Below, piece by piece: positions 18,100 through 27,886 of a DNA stretch of 64,000 nt. Each line of letters starts with the position of its first letter. Positions within the stretch are counted from its first letter, which is position 1. The stretch is from positions 62,001 through 126,000 of the forward strand of contig NZ_QJSU01000008.1 in the NCBI RefSeq assembly GCF_003217155.1. Direction: 5' to 3'. Below the pieces are notes generated by a model. The model was not told the origin of the DNA. It saw nothing but the letters and a program-made list of their open reading frames with translations, and ran no database searches. Position numbers and translations under genes: made by a program. The DNA comes from Psychrobacter fozii. Lineage in GTDB: Bacteria; Pseudomonadota; Gammaproteobacteria; Pseudomonadales; Moraxellaceae.

Positions 18100-18249
18100 G
18101 TATAAATAAACACACAATATGATTCAATAGGTGGCTTTTAATTGCTATCGATAGGTTTTGTTTGATGCTATTAACAGCCTAATGTTATTAATATTAGTCA
18201 TAGTATAGTAAAATACCTGATTGATTCATTATAAAAATAGAGCGTTTTC

Positions 18250-19242
18250 ATGGATAACACCCAAGCCAATTTGACCCATAAGCAGTTTATCAATAGAGCT
18301 ATCGAGGCGATTAATACCGAAATATCTGCGTTAACACTATTGACAGAACAGATAGATGATAGATTCGCACAAGCTTGCGATACTATCTTGGCCTGTCAGG
18401 GTCGAGTGGTAGTGACCGGTATGGGTAAGTCAGGACTGATTGGCCGTAAAATCGCGGCAACATTTGCCTCTACTGGTACACCATCATTTTTTATGCATCC
18501 TGGTGAAGCGGGACATGGTGACTTGGGTATGTTGGTAAAAGGTGATGTGCTACTGGCTATCTCTAACTCGGGTGAGTCTGATGAAATCAAGATGCTACTG
18601 CCTGTTGTTAAGCGTCTAAATATTCCATTGATTAGCATTAGCCGTGATAAGCGTGGCATGCTGCCTCGTGCTGCTGATATTGTCTTAACACTTGGTCAGT
18701 TTCAGGAAGCTTGTCCCCTTAATCTGGCACCTACCTCGAGCACCACGGCCACTTTAGCCCTTGGCGATGCACTGGCAGTTGCTTTGGTACATGCTCGCAA
18801 TTTTACCTCAGAAGATTTTGCATTGTCGCATCCAGCAGGTGCACTAGGTCGTCAGCTGCTAACACGAGTTGAAGATTTAATGCATACTCAGTCTGAAAAT
18901 CTGCCACTTATTCATCAACACGCCCCACTGCAAGAGGCTTTATTTACGATGTCTGCTGGGCGCTTGGGTATGACAGTGGTGACTGATGAGAGTGATAAAG
19001 TCATTGGTGTGTTTACAGATGGTGACCTGCGCCGTGGCCTAGAAAAAGGCATTGATCTACAAACGCCAATGGGTGAGTTGATGGTCAGTAATCCACGCCG
19101 TATTAGTAAATCGATGCGTGCCTCAGATGCACTTAGCGTGATGAATGAAAACAGTATCAGTCAGTTGTTAATTATTGATGATGAAGATCGTTTGGAAGCG
19201 ATTATTACGGTACATGACTTGTTGCAAGCTGGTGTAAAGTAA
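18250..19242 (+). CDS. kdsD: Arabinose-5-phosphate isomerase KdsD
   Basis: KdsD converts ribulose-5-phosphate to arabinose-5-phosphate, the first step of Kdo synthesis for LPS. An N-terminal SIS domain (GMGKSGLIGRKIAATFASTG around residue 58, then LAISNSGESDEI around 115) is followed by two CBS repeats (LMHTQSENLPLI from about 214 and LMVSNPRRISKS from about 278). Length of 330 matches E. coli KdsD. It begins a five-gene cluster with kdsC, lptC, lptA and lptB, all on the plus strand, joining Kdo synthesis to LPS export. Confidence 0.96.
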   Translation: MDNTQANLTHKQFINRAIEAINTEISALTLLTEQIDDRFAQACDTILACQGRVVVTGMGKSGLIGRKIAATFASTGTPSFFMHPGEAGHGDLGMLVKGDVLLAISNSGESDEIKMLLPVVKRLNIPLISISRDKRGMLPRAADIVLTLGQFQEACPLNLAPTSSTTATLALGDALAVALVHARNFTSEDFALSHPAGALGRQLLTRVEDLMHTQSENLPLIHQHAPLQEALFTMSAGRLGMTVVTDESDKVIGVFTDGDLRRGLEKGIDLQTPMGELMVSNPRRISKSMRASDALSVMNENSISQLLIIDDEDRLEAIITVHDLLQAGVK

Positions 19243-19304
19243 GTAGACTGGTGGTATTGGCGTATCACAATAAAATCTAATAAACGGCTCTAAGCAAGAG
19301 GTAG

Positions 19305-19874
19305 ATGATGCAGGACTTAATCAAAAAAGCTGGACAAGTAAAATTACTGGTAATGGATGTTGATGGTATATTATCAAATGGTCAAATCATCTATGATGCC
19401 AATGGTATCGAGACCAAAGCATTTTCAGTTCATGATGGCGTTGGTGTTAAGTCTTTAGCGCGTTATGGCATCTTAACGGCTATTATTACTGGTCGTAGCA
19501 GTGCTATGGTTGATAAACGTGCCCTCGAGATGGGTGTTGGCTACGTGGTGCAAGGACGTGATGATAAGCTAGTTGCTTTAAATGAGCTGCTATCAACCCT
19601 TGATCCAGCACTCAATATTACGGCCGCTGATTGTGCTTATATGGGTGATGATTTACCAGATATTAAAGCAATGCAAACAGTCGGGTTTGCTGCAACGGTC
19701 CCTAATGCGCATGCAGAAGTAATCAATCGAAGCGATATGGTCACGACTCGTGCAGGTGGCACTGGCGCTGTACGTGAAATATGTGATCTCATCTTAAAGG
19801 GTCATGGACACTATCAAGACTTTATTGCGCACTATACGCTTGATGAAGTAAAAACTCAGGATGATTTGTCGTGA
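19305..19874 (+). CDS. kdsC: 3-deoxy-D-manno-octulosonate 8-phosphate phosphatase KdsC
   Basis: KdsC removes phosphate from Kdo-8-phosphate. It is a tetrameric HAD phosphatase without a cap domain. Motif I LVMDVDGILSNG (Asp nucleophile near residue 18), ITGRSSAMV with the motif II threonine, and motif IV YMGDDLPDIKAM are plain. Its 189 residues are normal. Two ATGs lie together; 19305 is used, with an AGAGGTAG ribosome site. The last bases overlap the GTG start of lptC, suggesting coupled translation. Confidence 0.96.
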   Translation: MMQDLIKKAGQVKLLVMDVDGILSNGQIIYDANGIETKAFSVHDGVGVKSLARYGILTAIITGRSSAMVDKRALEMGVGYVVQGRDDKLVALNELLSTLDPALNITAADCAYMGDDLPDIKAMQTVGFAATVPNAHAEVINRSDMVTTRAGGTGAVREICDLILKGHGHYQDFIAHYTLDEVKTQDDLS

Positions 19875-20455
19875 ATACTCGTGTTTTAGTAATTATTGCA
19901 TTAATTATTGCTGGTATTGCAGGTTGGTTTTTTCAGCAGCAGGGTGATGTTGCGCCACCAGTTAGTATGGCGCCCACTGATGTCGATTATGAGGCAACAG
20001 AAATTAAGGCGGTACAGACTAACGATGAAGGTGAGACTGAGTATGAGCTGACGGCTGAGTCCTTGACGCATAATCCAGAGACCAATCTGGACGAAATGTC
20101 AGGTATCACTATGAATTGGGAGCCGTCCGCTGAACAGCGCTATCGTATTGAAGCGGGTACGGCTGCTATCAGTCAAGAGACAGGTGAGCTTAGTTTGTCA
20201 GGTGGCTTCTCACTTGTCAGCGAAGGCAAAGAAGGTACGTCTGAGGTTGAGCCAATAAAAGTGACAGGTAGTATCCTTAAAGGTAATACTAAGTCAGGCA
20301 AAGTATATAGTGACGAGCCTGTTCAGGTCGAGCAAGGGATGAACCGGTTTGAAGCCTCTAGTATGACTGCCAATCTTGAAACAGGTGAGTATGAGTTTGG
20401 CCACGTCGCTGTTGCTTTTACCCCTTCTGAACGCCAAGATAAAGCATTGTTCTAA
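19871..20455 (+). CDS. lptC: LPS export protein LptC
   Basis: LptC is the bitopic inner membrane protein that receives LPS from LptBFG and passes it to LptA. One N-terminal transmembrane helix (VLVIIALIIAGIAGWFF, residues 5-21) is followed by a periplasmic beta-jellyroll with repeating strands (TEYELTAESLTHNPETN). Length of 194 is typical. The GTG start overlaps the kdsC stop by four bases. Sequence conservation in this family is weak, so position in the kdsC-lptC-lptA-lptB order is a strong part of the evidence. Confidence 0.92.
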   Translation: MNTRVLVIIALIIAGIAGWFFQQQGDVAPPVSMAPTDVDYEATEIKAVQTNDEGETEYELTAESLTHNPETNLDEMSGITMNWEPSAEQRYRIEAGTAAISQETGELSLSGGFSLVSEGKEGTSEVEPIKVTGSILKGNTKSGKVYSDEPVQVEQGMNRFEASSMTANLETGEYEFGHVAVAFTPSERQDKALF

Positions 20456-20543
20456 TGATAACGGTGCTTATTGCTTATATAAAAAGACAGCAGCTAGCAT
20501 AAAGTTTGCAAATTCTACTACCCATTATAAAACGAGTGATTTT

Positions 20544-21107
20544 ATGAAATCTAAATTTTTGCCTACTTTGCGCTCAAATTCAAAAGCACATAGCTTGTGT
20601 CAACTGCGCAAGTTACCAATGGTCATGCTGCTAGCATTGCCACTTTATAGCCATGCGCTACCATCAGATTCCAATCAAGAAATAAAACTATTGGCTGACA
20701 AGGCGACTTATAGTGAGCGTACAGGGGTGACCAGTTACTCCGGCAATGTCAGTATTACTCAAGGTACGTTTAAGATGACAGCGGACAATATCACTGTCAA
20801 CTTATCGCAGCAGCGTAGTATTAACTCAGCCGTAGCGACCGGACGTCCAGCGACTATGCAGCAGGTAGTGACTCAAGAAAAAGGTCTAGCAAAAGGTCAA
20901 GCCAGCAAAATCGATTATAATGCAGTCACTGGCATCATTACTCTAACGGGTAATGCCAAGTTGGTTCAGAATGGTGCAAGTTTTGCTGGTAATGTCATTC
21001 GTTATAGCCTAAAAGCAGGCGATGTTGAGGCAACTGCTGGTGGTAATCAGCGAGTAGAATTGGTATTTCCGCCCAGTAGTGGCAGCAGCCAAAGTGGCGT
21101 ACGCTAA
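20544..21107 (+). CDS. lptA: LPS transport periplasmic protein LptA
   Basis: LptA polymerises into the periplasmic bridge that carries LPS to the outer membrane. I use the ATG at 20544, because the upstream in-frame ATG at 20376 lies within lptC and encodes no LptA-like sequence. This gives 187 residues with a signal peptide (hydrophobic LPMVMLLALPLYSHALP; cleavage around residue 35) followed by the OstA-like beta domain: IKLLADKATYSERTGVTSYS and GNAKLVQNGASFAGNVIRY. It sits between lptC and lptB, as in most gammaproteobacteria. Confidence 0.93.
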   Translation: MKSKFLPTLRSNSKAHSLCQLRKLPMVMLLALPLYSHALPSDSNQEIKLLADKATYSERTGVTSYSGNVSITQGTFKMTADNITVNLSQQRSINSAVATGRPATMQQVVTQEKGLAKGQASKIDYNAVTGIITLTGNAKLVQNGASFAGNVIRYSLKAGDVEATAGGNQRVELVFPPSSGSSQSGVR

Positions 21108-21184
21108 GACGTTAAATCGTCTATGTATCAATATACAAACCAGTCTGCACCAGTGCTTAGATTTTTCAACAGTATGAGTAAGTT

Positions 21185-21964
21185 ATGAGTGATAGTAAAA
21201 ATATAGACTCTTCAGCCACGGGTAATAATATAGTACCTGCTGAGCGATTATCGATGCAAAATCTAGGTAAGCGCTATGGTAAACGTTGGGTCGTAAAAGA
21301 TGTCTCGTTCTCTGTTGAACAAGGACAAGTTGTTGGGTTGTTAGGACCCAACGGTGCAGGTAAGACGACCAGTTTCTATATGGTGGTGGGTCTGGTTAAC
21401 ATGGATAAAGGCCGTGTGACGTTAGGAAAAATGGACCTATCTAAGTATGCGATGCATGAGCGTGCTCGTGCAGGTATTGGCTATTTACCGCAAGAAGCCT
21501 CTATTTTTCGTAAATTGTCTATCGAAGACAATATCCTGGCTATTTTGCAAACTCGTAAAGAGTTAAGTAAAAGTGAGCAAAAGCAAGAGCTTGAAAAATT
21601 AATCGGTGAATTCCATTTAGAGCATGTACGAAAATCTTTGGGGATGAGTGTGTCAGGTGGTGAGCGTCGTCGCTGTGAGATTGCGCGCGCATTAGCAGCC
21701 GACCCAAAATTCATCTTATTAGATGAGCCTTTTGCAGGTGTTGATCCTATCTCTGTAGGCGATATTAAAGACGTTATTCTGTCTCTAAAGAATCGTGGCA
21801 TCGGGGTTTTAATTACGGATCATAATGTACGCGATACATTGGCCATTTGTGAAAAAGCTTATATCGTTTCAGAGGGCGCCATCATTGCGGAAGGTACTTC
21901 GGCTGAAGTCTTAGATAATGAATTGGTGAAGTCTGTCTATTTAGGTAAGGATTTTCAGGTATAA
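21185..21964 (+). CDS. lptB: LPS export ABC transporter ATP-binding protein LptB
   Basis: LptB powers LPS extraction from the inner membrane with LptF and LptG. Walker [10 protein letters not shown] is at residues 54-62, the signature [16 protein letters not shown] follows, then Walker [14 protein letters not shown] and the switch TDHNVRDTL. It has 259 residues, including about 15 extra at the N-terminus. The family pattern [13 protein letters not shown] distinguishes it from branched-chain amino acid ABC proteins. rpoN, commonly next to lptB, is not present; radA follows after 290 bp. Confidence 0.96.
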   Translation: MSDSKNIDSSATGNNIVPAERLSMQNLGKRYGKRWVVKDVSFSVEQGQVVGLLGPNGAGKTTSFYMVVGLVNMDKGRVTLGKMDLSKYAMHERARAGIGYLPQEASIFRKLSIEDNILAILQTRKELSKSEQKQELEKLIGEFHLEHVRKSLGMSVSGGERRRCEIARALAADPKFILLDEPFAGVDPISVGDIKDVILSLKNRGIGVLITDHNVRDTLAICEKAYIVSEGAIIAEGTSAEVLDNELVKSVYLGKDFQV

Positions 21965-22257
21965 ACCGATACTTTTTCATATATACCACGCTAATATTTA
22001 AGCTGGCTGCTAGAGTCAAAAGGTTTAACTGATGCCTTCAGCCAGCTACTGCTATCGCTACTTTTCTTATTTTTAGAACGTCACCTCATTTGATACCGTC
22101 CCTTCTATCGGTCACAGCCTATTATGGCTATGGCTGATTAATCTCTAAGTCATTCTTAAACTTAAACTTAAACTTATAGTTACACTAGCATTCATACAAG
22201 TGTCACGATATTTTCTCAGTTATTTTTGATTGAACACCTGAATAAGGCTCATAAATT

Positions 22258-23694
22258 ATGGCAAAAAATAAGAGCAGCTATGTCTGTCAGCATTGCGGTG
22301 CGCATTTTGGCAAGTGGGCAGGGCAGTGTACCGATTGTGGCGAGTGGAATAGCTTGGTTGAAGCACCTAATGTCAGCATGCCACATCATAATAAAAGTAC
22401 AGCCAAGCCTAATGCCAGTCGTGCCGCTTCTCGTAGTACTGGCGCACCTGCGGGTAATTATTCAGGTACGCATAGTGCGGTCATGCCACTCAACGCAGTC
22501 AGCGTAACGTTAGACACGCGTCTACCGACGGGCATTGGTGAGTTCGATCGAGTGCTGGGTGGTGGATTGGTCGCTGGTTCTGTAGTACTGATAGGCGGCG
22601 ACCCTGGTATTGGTAAGTCGACTATTCTATTGCAAACGGCGACTAATATGGCACGTGCTGACTCATTAGCAGGTAGTGCACTGTATGTGACAGGTGAAGA
22701 GTCACTTGCGCAGGTAGCCATGCGCGCCAAACGTTTGGATTTGCCTGCAGACAGGCTACGCGTACTCGCTGAAACCAATGTGGAGACAATTTGTGCAGCT
22801 TTGACACAAGAGCAGCCAGCGATTGCTATTATTGACTCTATTCAGACGATTTATACAGATGCGATCAACTCCGCACCGGGCGGTGTCAGTCAGATTCGAG
22901 AGTCTGCAGCTATTTTGACCCGCTATGCTAAGCAAACGGGTACGGCACTATTCTTAGTAGGTCATGTGACGAAAGAGGGTACGCTAGCGGGCCCCCGTGT
23001 ACTTGAGCATATGGTAGATACAGTGTTGTACTTTGAAGGTCAGTCAGACTCTAAATTTCGCATGATTCGTGCTGTCAAAAACCGTTTCGGTGCGGTTAAT
23101 GAGTTGGGTATTTTTGGTATGACTGACATGGGTCTTAAAGAAGTGGCCAACCCATCGGCGATATTTTTGAGTCGCTATGACAAACCTGTGGCTGGTTCTG
23201 TTGTTATGGTCAGCCGTGAAGGCACAAGACCTTTATTGGTAGAAGTACAGGCCTTAGTTGATGATTCACAAGGTTCACCTAGACGGATGGCATTGGGGTT
23301 GGACTTTCAGCGTCTGTCTATGTTGTTAGCTGTCATGCACCGTCATGGTGGTATTCATACCAGTGGGCAAGATGTCTATGTCAATGTGGTCGGTGGTGTC
23401 AAAGTCATAGAGACAGGATCTGATTTAGCAGTGTTATTGGCCTGTGCCTCAAGCATTAAGGAACGGGCATTGCCATCGTCATTAGCGGTCTTTGGTGAAG
23501 TAGGACTCTCTGGTGAAATTCGCCCTGTACCTAATGGGCAAGAGCGTCTCAAAGAAGCGATGAAGCATGGATTCAAGCATGCCATCATTCCAAAGGCCAA
23601 TGCGCCTGCTAAGAATGCACCTCAGTTTAAAGGTATTAATGTCATTGCGGTAGAGCGGCTTGATGATGCGATTGAGAGCGCATTTGAATTGTAA
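22258..23694 (+). CDS. radA: DNA repair protein RadA
   Basis: RadA is a RecA-like, DnaB-type hexameric helicase that drives branch migration in recombination and repair. The N-terminal C4 zinc finger is complete (Cys10, Cys13, Cys24, Cys27), followed by Walker A GGDPGIGKST, the RadA-specific KNRFG motif within AVKNRFGAVNELG, and the C-terminal Lon-like domain (VNVVGGVKVIETGSDLAVLL and FGEVGLSGEIRPV). The 478-residue length is slightly above the usual 455, with a Ser/Ala-rich linker near residues 38-70 after the zinc finger. A bidirectional terminator separates it from the convergent rlpA-like gene. Confidence 0.97.
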   Translation: MAKNKSSYVCQHCGAHFGKWAGQCTDCGEWNSLVEAPNVSMPHHNKSTAKPNASRAASRSTGAPAGNYSGTHSAVMPLNAVSVTLDTRLPTGIGEFDRVLGGGLVAGSVVLIGGDPGIGKSTILLQTATNMARADSLAGSALYVTGEESLAQVAMRAKRLDLPADRLRVLAETNVETICAALTQEQPAIAIIDSIQTIYTDAINSAPGGVSQIRESAAILTRYAKQTGTALFLVGHVTKEGTLAGPRVLEHMVDTVLYFEGQSDSKFRMIRAVKNRFGAVNELGIFGMTDMGLKEVANPSAIFLSRYDKPVAGSVVMVSREGTRPLLVEVQALVDDSQGSPRRMALGLDFQRLSMLLAVMHRHGGIHTSGQDVYVNVVGGVKVIETGSDLAVLLACASSIKERALPSSLAVFGEVGLSGEIRPVPNGQERLKEAMKHGFKHAIIPKANAPAKNAPQFKGINVIAVERLDDAIESAFEL

Positions 23695-23737
23695 GGTCTT
23701 ATGTCTTTGATTCTGATATAGTCAATTTAAGCTAAAT

Positions 23738-23776
23738 AAAAAAGCGCCTAACTCATCATGGTTAGGCGCTTTTTAT
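23738..23776. terminator. Bidirectional intrinsic terminator between radA and the rlpA-like gene
   Basis: AAAAAAGCGCCTAAC pairs with GTTAGGCGCTTTTT around TCATCATG, with A- and T-tracts on both sides. Confidence 0.92.
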
Positions 23777-23841
23777 TGTTTGATATAGCTATTAGATAAA
23801 GGTTGCGGCAGGACTATTGTGATAAAACTATTGCGGCAGAA

Positions 23842-24456
23842 CTATGGTCCTGAAACACGCTCAATAGAAACGTTGCCAACCCCTTTGTTCGTAATACCTA
23901 GGCGTTTAGCAGCGCCATAAGATAGATCTAATACGCGGTTGCCATGGAATGGGCCACGATCATTCACTTTGACCACGACGCTTTTACCGTTTGTCTTATT
24001 GGTAACTTTAACATAGCAGTTCAAGGGTAATGAGCGATGTGCTGCTGTCAATGCGTTCATGTCAAAGGTTTCGCCACTGGCTGTTTTACGGCCATGGAAT
24101 TTTCGACCATACCAAGACGCTAGGCCAGTCTGCTTAAATTTGCTGACTGAGTTAGAGGCAACGGCTGTCAGACGCTCTAGTACATCTTCATCATTGCTTA
24201 CTTGTGTCGAGTCATTAGCCAACAGCGAACTGCTAAGTGCTAAAGAAGTAGGTTGACGTGCTGACTTAACCAAACTTGATGCACCATCATGTTGACGGCT
24301 AAGCTCACCAAGCACACGATCGATATGGGAGGCGTTATCTTGTGAAATCATCGCAAGGGAGGTTTTGGAGTCTACAGCATTGGCATTAGTAACGGCTGCA
24401 GAGCCAGCAAACAATACTGCTGATACGGTAAGTAAACCAGATAAACGCTTATTCAT
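23842..24456 (-). CDS. RlpA-like septal ring lytic transglycosylase family protein
   Basis: A secreted protein with a C-terminal double-psi beta-barrel of the RlpA type. RlpA enzymes cleave peptidoglycan strands lacking stem peptides at division sites. Residues 1-27 form a signal peptide (LLTVSAVLFAGSAAV, cleavage after ANA) with no lipobox Cys, so it is periplasmic rather than a lipoprotein. The barrel shows TGLASWYGRKFHGRKTASGE, AAHRSLPLNC and VKVNDRGPFHGNRVLDLS, including the conserved Asp-Arg-Gly-Pro. There is no SPOR domain. Length is 204. Residues 30-110 are low-complexity Ser/Asp-rich. The catalytic role is probable but unproven for this short form. Confidence 0.88.
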   Translation of the reverse strand: MNKRLSGLLTVSAVLFAGSAAVTNANAVDSKTSLAMISQDNASHIDRVLGELSRQHDGASSLVKSARQPTSLALSSSLLANDSTQVSNDEDVLERLTAVASNSVSKFKQTGLASWYGRKFHGRKTASGETFDMNALTAAHRSLPLNCYVKVTNKTNGKSVVVKVNDRGPFHGNRVLDLSYGAAKRLGITNKGVGNVSIERVSGP

Positions 24457-25244
24457 AGATACCTCTATAACATGTACATTAAAACCTAACTCTAATCATG
24501 TTAGATAGAGTGTCACAGTATCCATTCGAATTAACTGTGTCATACACTCTGAAGCCGCATTATCAATCTAGTTTTTATATAATAATTGATACCAGATAGG
24601 ACTTTTATAGATTTTAATATAGGGTAATTTTTCATCATCATAAGTCGGTTACAGTCACTTAACTGAAAGTACTTATGACACGCTCAAATGATAGTCAATG
24701 ATATTCATAAAGCACATTACTTAAATAGGAAAGTTAAGTACTAAACCTATTACCTAATAAATGACTTTACGTATAACTTTGTGGCTAAACCGTTAATTAA
24801 GTAGTGTATTTGAAAGCTCAAAATCTACAAGCTGCTTACTATACGGCTGGGCTACAACTAGAATATAATTGAATGAAAACTTTTTTAGTAGCTCTGTACG
24901 GGTTATGTATCAAAGTACATTTGAACGAGGTTAACGCAATTATTTGTAAAAAACAAGGATTAAAATCTATCAGTACTATTTATGAAGGTATATTCTTTGA
25001 GGAAGAAACGAAAGGTAGGATTGATGTTTATACGATATATATCAACTATTTATAAGTATTTTTTATGGCGTGTATGAGCACTTTTTTGATGGACATTATA
25101 TTTTCTATTAAAATAGACAGATACTAAAAATCATTAGTTAGGTTTAATATTTGATTGTTTAATATTCATGCTCAATTGTTTTCAAATTCACTACTGTCTA
25201 AATTCACTACTTTAATCCGTTAATTTAATGATCAAAAGATTTGA
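24457..25244. other. Gene-poor AT-rich region
   Basis: Nearly 800 bp between the divergently placed rlpA-like gene and the convergent end of rodA. I find no convincing gene: a 60-codon open frame at 24873-25055 lacks a ribosome site and has no recognisable sequence. Control elements of the rlpA-like gene must lie at its left edge. It contains no family A or B repeat that I can see. Confidence 0.5.
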
Positions 25245-25277
25245 TAGGAGGAGTGCTATTCTATTTTACTCCTCCTA
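25245..25277 (-). terminator. Hairpin downstream of rodA, probable terminator
   Basis: TAGGAGGAGT (25245-25254) pairs perfectly with ACTCCTCCTA (25268-25277). It lies just beyond the rodA stop on the minus strand, but the following T-run is broken, so efficiency is uncertain. Confidence 0.5.
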
Positions 25278-25309
25278 GTTATCTTTAAGTGTTTTTTGAC
25301 AAATCAGCG

Positions 25310-26452
25310 TTAAACTGATTTATGGGTGTGGATAGACATTAGCAGCCCAAAGCCTGCCATTAGCGTTACGATAGCAGTACCACCATAGCTGATAAAAGGT
25401 AGAGGGACACCAACCACAGGTAAAATACCACCAACCATACCGACATTGACGAATACATAAACAAAGAAGGACATGGCAATAGCACCTGCTAACAATCTGC
25501 TATAGGCATCAGGGTGGGTAAAGGCAATGTACAAGGCGCGCATGAGGATACAAGAGTAAATAAACATCAATAGCAACACACCTAGCAAGCCAAACTCTTC
25601 AGAAAAAGCGGCAATAATAAAATCCGTATGACCCTCTGGTAAGAAGTGTAGGTGCGACTGCGTACCCTCTAAGTAGCCTTTTCCTGTGAGGCCACCAGAC
25701 CCAATAGCGGTTTTGGATTGAATAATATTCCAACCAGCCCCTTGGACATCGGCTTCAGGGTTTAGCAGTGTCATGACGCGTGTTCGCTGATAGTCGTGTA
25801 ATAGAAAGTTCCAAGCGAAGGCGATAAGAGGTACTGCTAGAATGGCTGCTGCTGAAATCAGTCGCCAAGATAGTCCTGCTAAAAACAACACAAAAACACC
25901 ACTGGCTGCTACCAATATCGAAGTACCAAGGTCAGGCTCTTTGGCAATCAATAAGACAGGTACTATGATTAATCCTAACGTGATAGCGATACTAGAGGCA
26001 GACGGTGGCAACTCACGTTTGGACAGAAACCAAGCACACATCATCGGCATGCCCAGCCTCATAAATTCTGATGGCTGAACACTACCAAACCCAGGTAGGT
26101 TAATCCAGCGCTGAGCACCCATACGTACTTCGCCGATGATATCAACTAGCACCAACAGTATGAGCCCAAGCACATAAAATATGGGCGTAAAGGTACGATA
26201 GATACTAGGAGGTATCTGCGCCATAATAACCATGACCGTAAAAGCCACACCGTAGCTGATCATCTGGCGTATGACCATATTGACGTCTTGGGCTGCAGCA
26301 CTGTATAAAATCGTCAAACCAATGCAGCAAACCGTTAATAAAAGCAGTGTTAGCCATGGGTCGATATGAATACGCTGCCATAGCGTTGGTGCATGACCTT
26401 GGCCGAAGTGATGGCTCTGACGTGAAAAACGATATTGCGGATTAGAAGACAT
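25310..26452 (-). CDS. rodA: Rod shape-determining peptidoglycan polymerase RodA
   Basis: RodA is the SEDS-family glycosyltransferase that, with PBP2, extends the lateral wall. A polytopic membrane protein with about ten helices; SEDS signatures are GAQRWINLPGFGSVQPSEFM (about residues 112-131), LIAKEPDLGTS, the LPEGHTDFIIAAFSEEFG loop and the terminal GVPLPFISYGGTA. Length is 380 from the ATG at 26452; a TTG two codons earlier is possible. The usual neighbours (pbpA, and mltB or dacA) are not adjacent here. The RodA versus FtsW call is based on length and the QPSEFMRLG context; it is likely but not absolute. Confidence 0.93.
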   Translation of the reverse strand: MSSNPQYRFSRQSHHFGQGHAPTLWQRIHIDPWLTLLLLTVCCIGLTILYSAAAQDVNMVIRQMISYGVAFTVMVIMAQIPPSIYRTFTPIFYVLGLILLVLVDIIGEVRMGAQRWINLPGFGSVQPSEFMRLGMPMMCAWFLSKRELPPSASSIAITLGLIIVPVLLIAKEPDLGTSILVAASGVFVLFLAGLSWRLISAAAILAVPLIAFAWNFLLHDYQRTRVMTLLNPEADVQGAGWNIIQSKTAIGSGGLTGKGYLEGTQSHLHFLPEGHTDFIIAAFSEEFGLLGVLLLMFIYSCILMRALYIAFTHPDAYSRLLAGAIAMSFFVYVFVNVGMVGGILPVVGVPLPFISYGGTAIVTLMAGFGLLMSIHTHKSV

Positions 26453-26709
26453 AGGCAAAGTGAGTCTGGCAATTGGTGTAAAAGAAAAGTTTTATCTAAT
26501 GATATAGATTCAGAGAGAGCAGGATGTTATTACACTAATGCAATGTTGCGTAAAAAGTAACACCTAAGCAATAAAGTCACATAATTATAAAAATTATGAG
26601 GATAAGTGTTAATTACGAATATCACACCTCTGATTAGAAGCGATAGTTTAGCCTGCTTGCTGAAAATTTGATAGTATCGATAAAACGTTTTTAGCGGTAG
26701 TCTCTTGCG

Positions 26710-27654
26710 ATGATCAATATAACAGCCCGAAACTATAGGCATATTCAGCAGCCTATGATTGCATTACTTGTGTGTGCCAGCAGTATTTCTGCCCATGCTG
26801 CGCTTACCAGTGATAATAGTGAACGTCGAATACAAGTACGTCAAGGTAGTAATGTCTACATTGAACCTTCCACAAATAACTCAATTCACAGCCCTGGTGT
26901 TACGATGCTGAGTGGCGACAATGCTACCAATGGCGATAGCATGCAGGGATTGATTGCTCAAAAACAGCGTGATTTTAATTTGGATGCCCGTCTATCTATC
27001 GAAGAAAACAAACGTGTCAATATCAACCGGCGTCCGCCTACTTATGGCACAGAACACAATCATGATGGCCATGAGACAGGAAACAATGATGACAATGACG
27101 CTGTCAGTGTTGACTTTAATGTCTGGCTGAATAATAACAGTTACCGTGCCAAACAAGTGGCAGAGTATCAACGCTATCTCAGCTCGCAAGTGGGCGCAAA
27201 AAACGTACCACCACTATCACAGTTATTGACTACTGCTCGTAGCTGGAGTAAATGTGGCTATGAGCCTTATCAGTTGCCTCCGCAAGAATTATGGGCAAAC
27301 ATTGTACCGACGTTACGTCTGTATAGTGAGCTCAAGCAGCAGGGCATCTTGCCTGCAAGTAGTGAAATACGTTCGGTATATCGTAGTCCCGGCCTCAATG
27401 ATTGTGCAGGCGGTGCTGACAGCAGCAAGCACATGAATGCTAGTGCTATGGACATCTGGGTGCCAGAATATGAATATAACCCATGGCAGCGTAGTACAAT
27501 GCAGGATGGATTGTGTCAATTTTGGCAATATCAGGGAAGCGGGCATAATTTTGGTTTAGGGTTATATGCGACAGGCGCTATTCATTTAGATACTGATGGC
27601 TATCGTAAGTGGGGGTTCAACCATGCGAGTAGTGGCTCGCCTTGTCGCTATTAG
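26710..27654 (+). CDS. Secreted M15 family D-Ala-D-Ala carboxypeptidase-like protein
   Basis: A periplasmic zinc peptidase candidate of the M15A group, which trims peptidoglycan stem peptides. A signal peptide is evident (MIALLVCASSISAHA, cleavage near residue 30). A variable, His/Asp/Asn-rich region runs to about residue 130. The catalytic domain shows RSVYRSPGLNDCAGGADSSK, then SKHMNASAMDIWV (first His and Asp zinc ligands in the S-x-H-x5-A-x-D pattern) and GAIHLDTDGYRKWG with the second His. Length is 314. It diverges from rodA, in keeping with wall remodelling. The exact bond cleaved is not predictable from sequence. Confidence 0.82.
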   Translation: MINITARNYRHIQQPMIALLVCASSISAHAALTSDNSERRIQVRQGSNVYIEPSTNNSIHSPGVTMLSGDNATNGDSMQGLIAQKQRDFNLDARLSIEENKRVNINRRPPTYGTEHNHDGHETGNNDDNDAVSVDFNVWLNNNSYRAKQVAEYQRYLSSQVGAKNVPPLSQLLTTARSWSKCGYEPYQLPPQELWANIVPTLRLYSELKQQGILPASSEIRSVYRSPGLNDCAGGADSSKHMNASAMDIWVPEYEYNPWQRSTMQDGLCQFWQYQGSGHNFGLGLYATGAIHLDTDGYRKWGFNHASSGSPCRY

Positions 27655-27886
27655 GATTACTTATCAATGAGTAGAATATCAGCTGTGAGATAGTTCAAAA
27701 GTAAAAAATAAACGCATGAGTCATAAATTTCTTTGGTATTAATGAATATGTTGATAAAATATATTCGCATAACTAAAAGTAACACTTATTTGATCTCTTG
27801 ATTGAGTCGCTAGATAGCTTGTAAAGCTTGCCTGTCAATCTTGGTAATTCCATACTTTTGCAAGAAATTTATTATAAGTAGAATTT

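Noticed and set aside
20376..20543. N-terminal extension of lptA
   Set aside because: It lies in lptC in another frame, and the signal peptide expected of LptA begins at the later ATG.
22001..22047. 9-bp perfect inverted repeat (AGCTGGCTG/CAGCCAGCT) after lptB
   Set aside because: The loop is 29 bases and no T-run follows; too weak to call a terminator or operator.
24873..25055. 60-codon open frame in the gap between the rlpA-like gene and rodA
   Set aside because: No ribosome site and no family features; likely a chance frame in AT-rich DNA.
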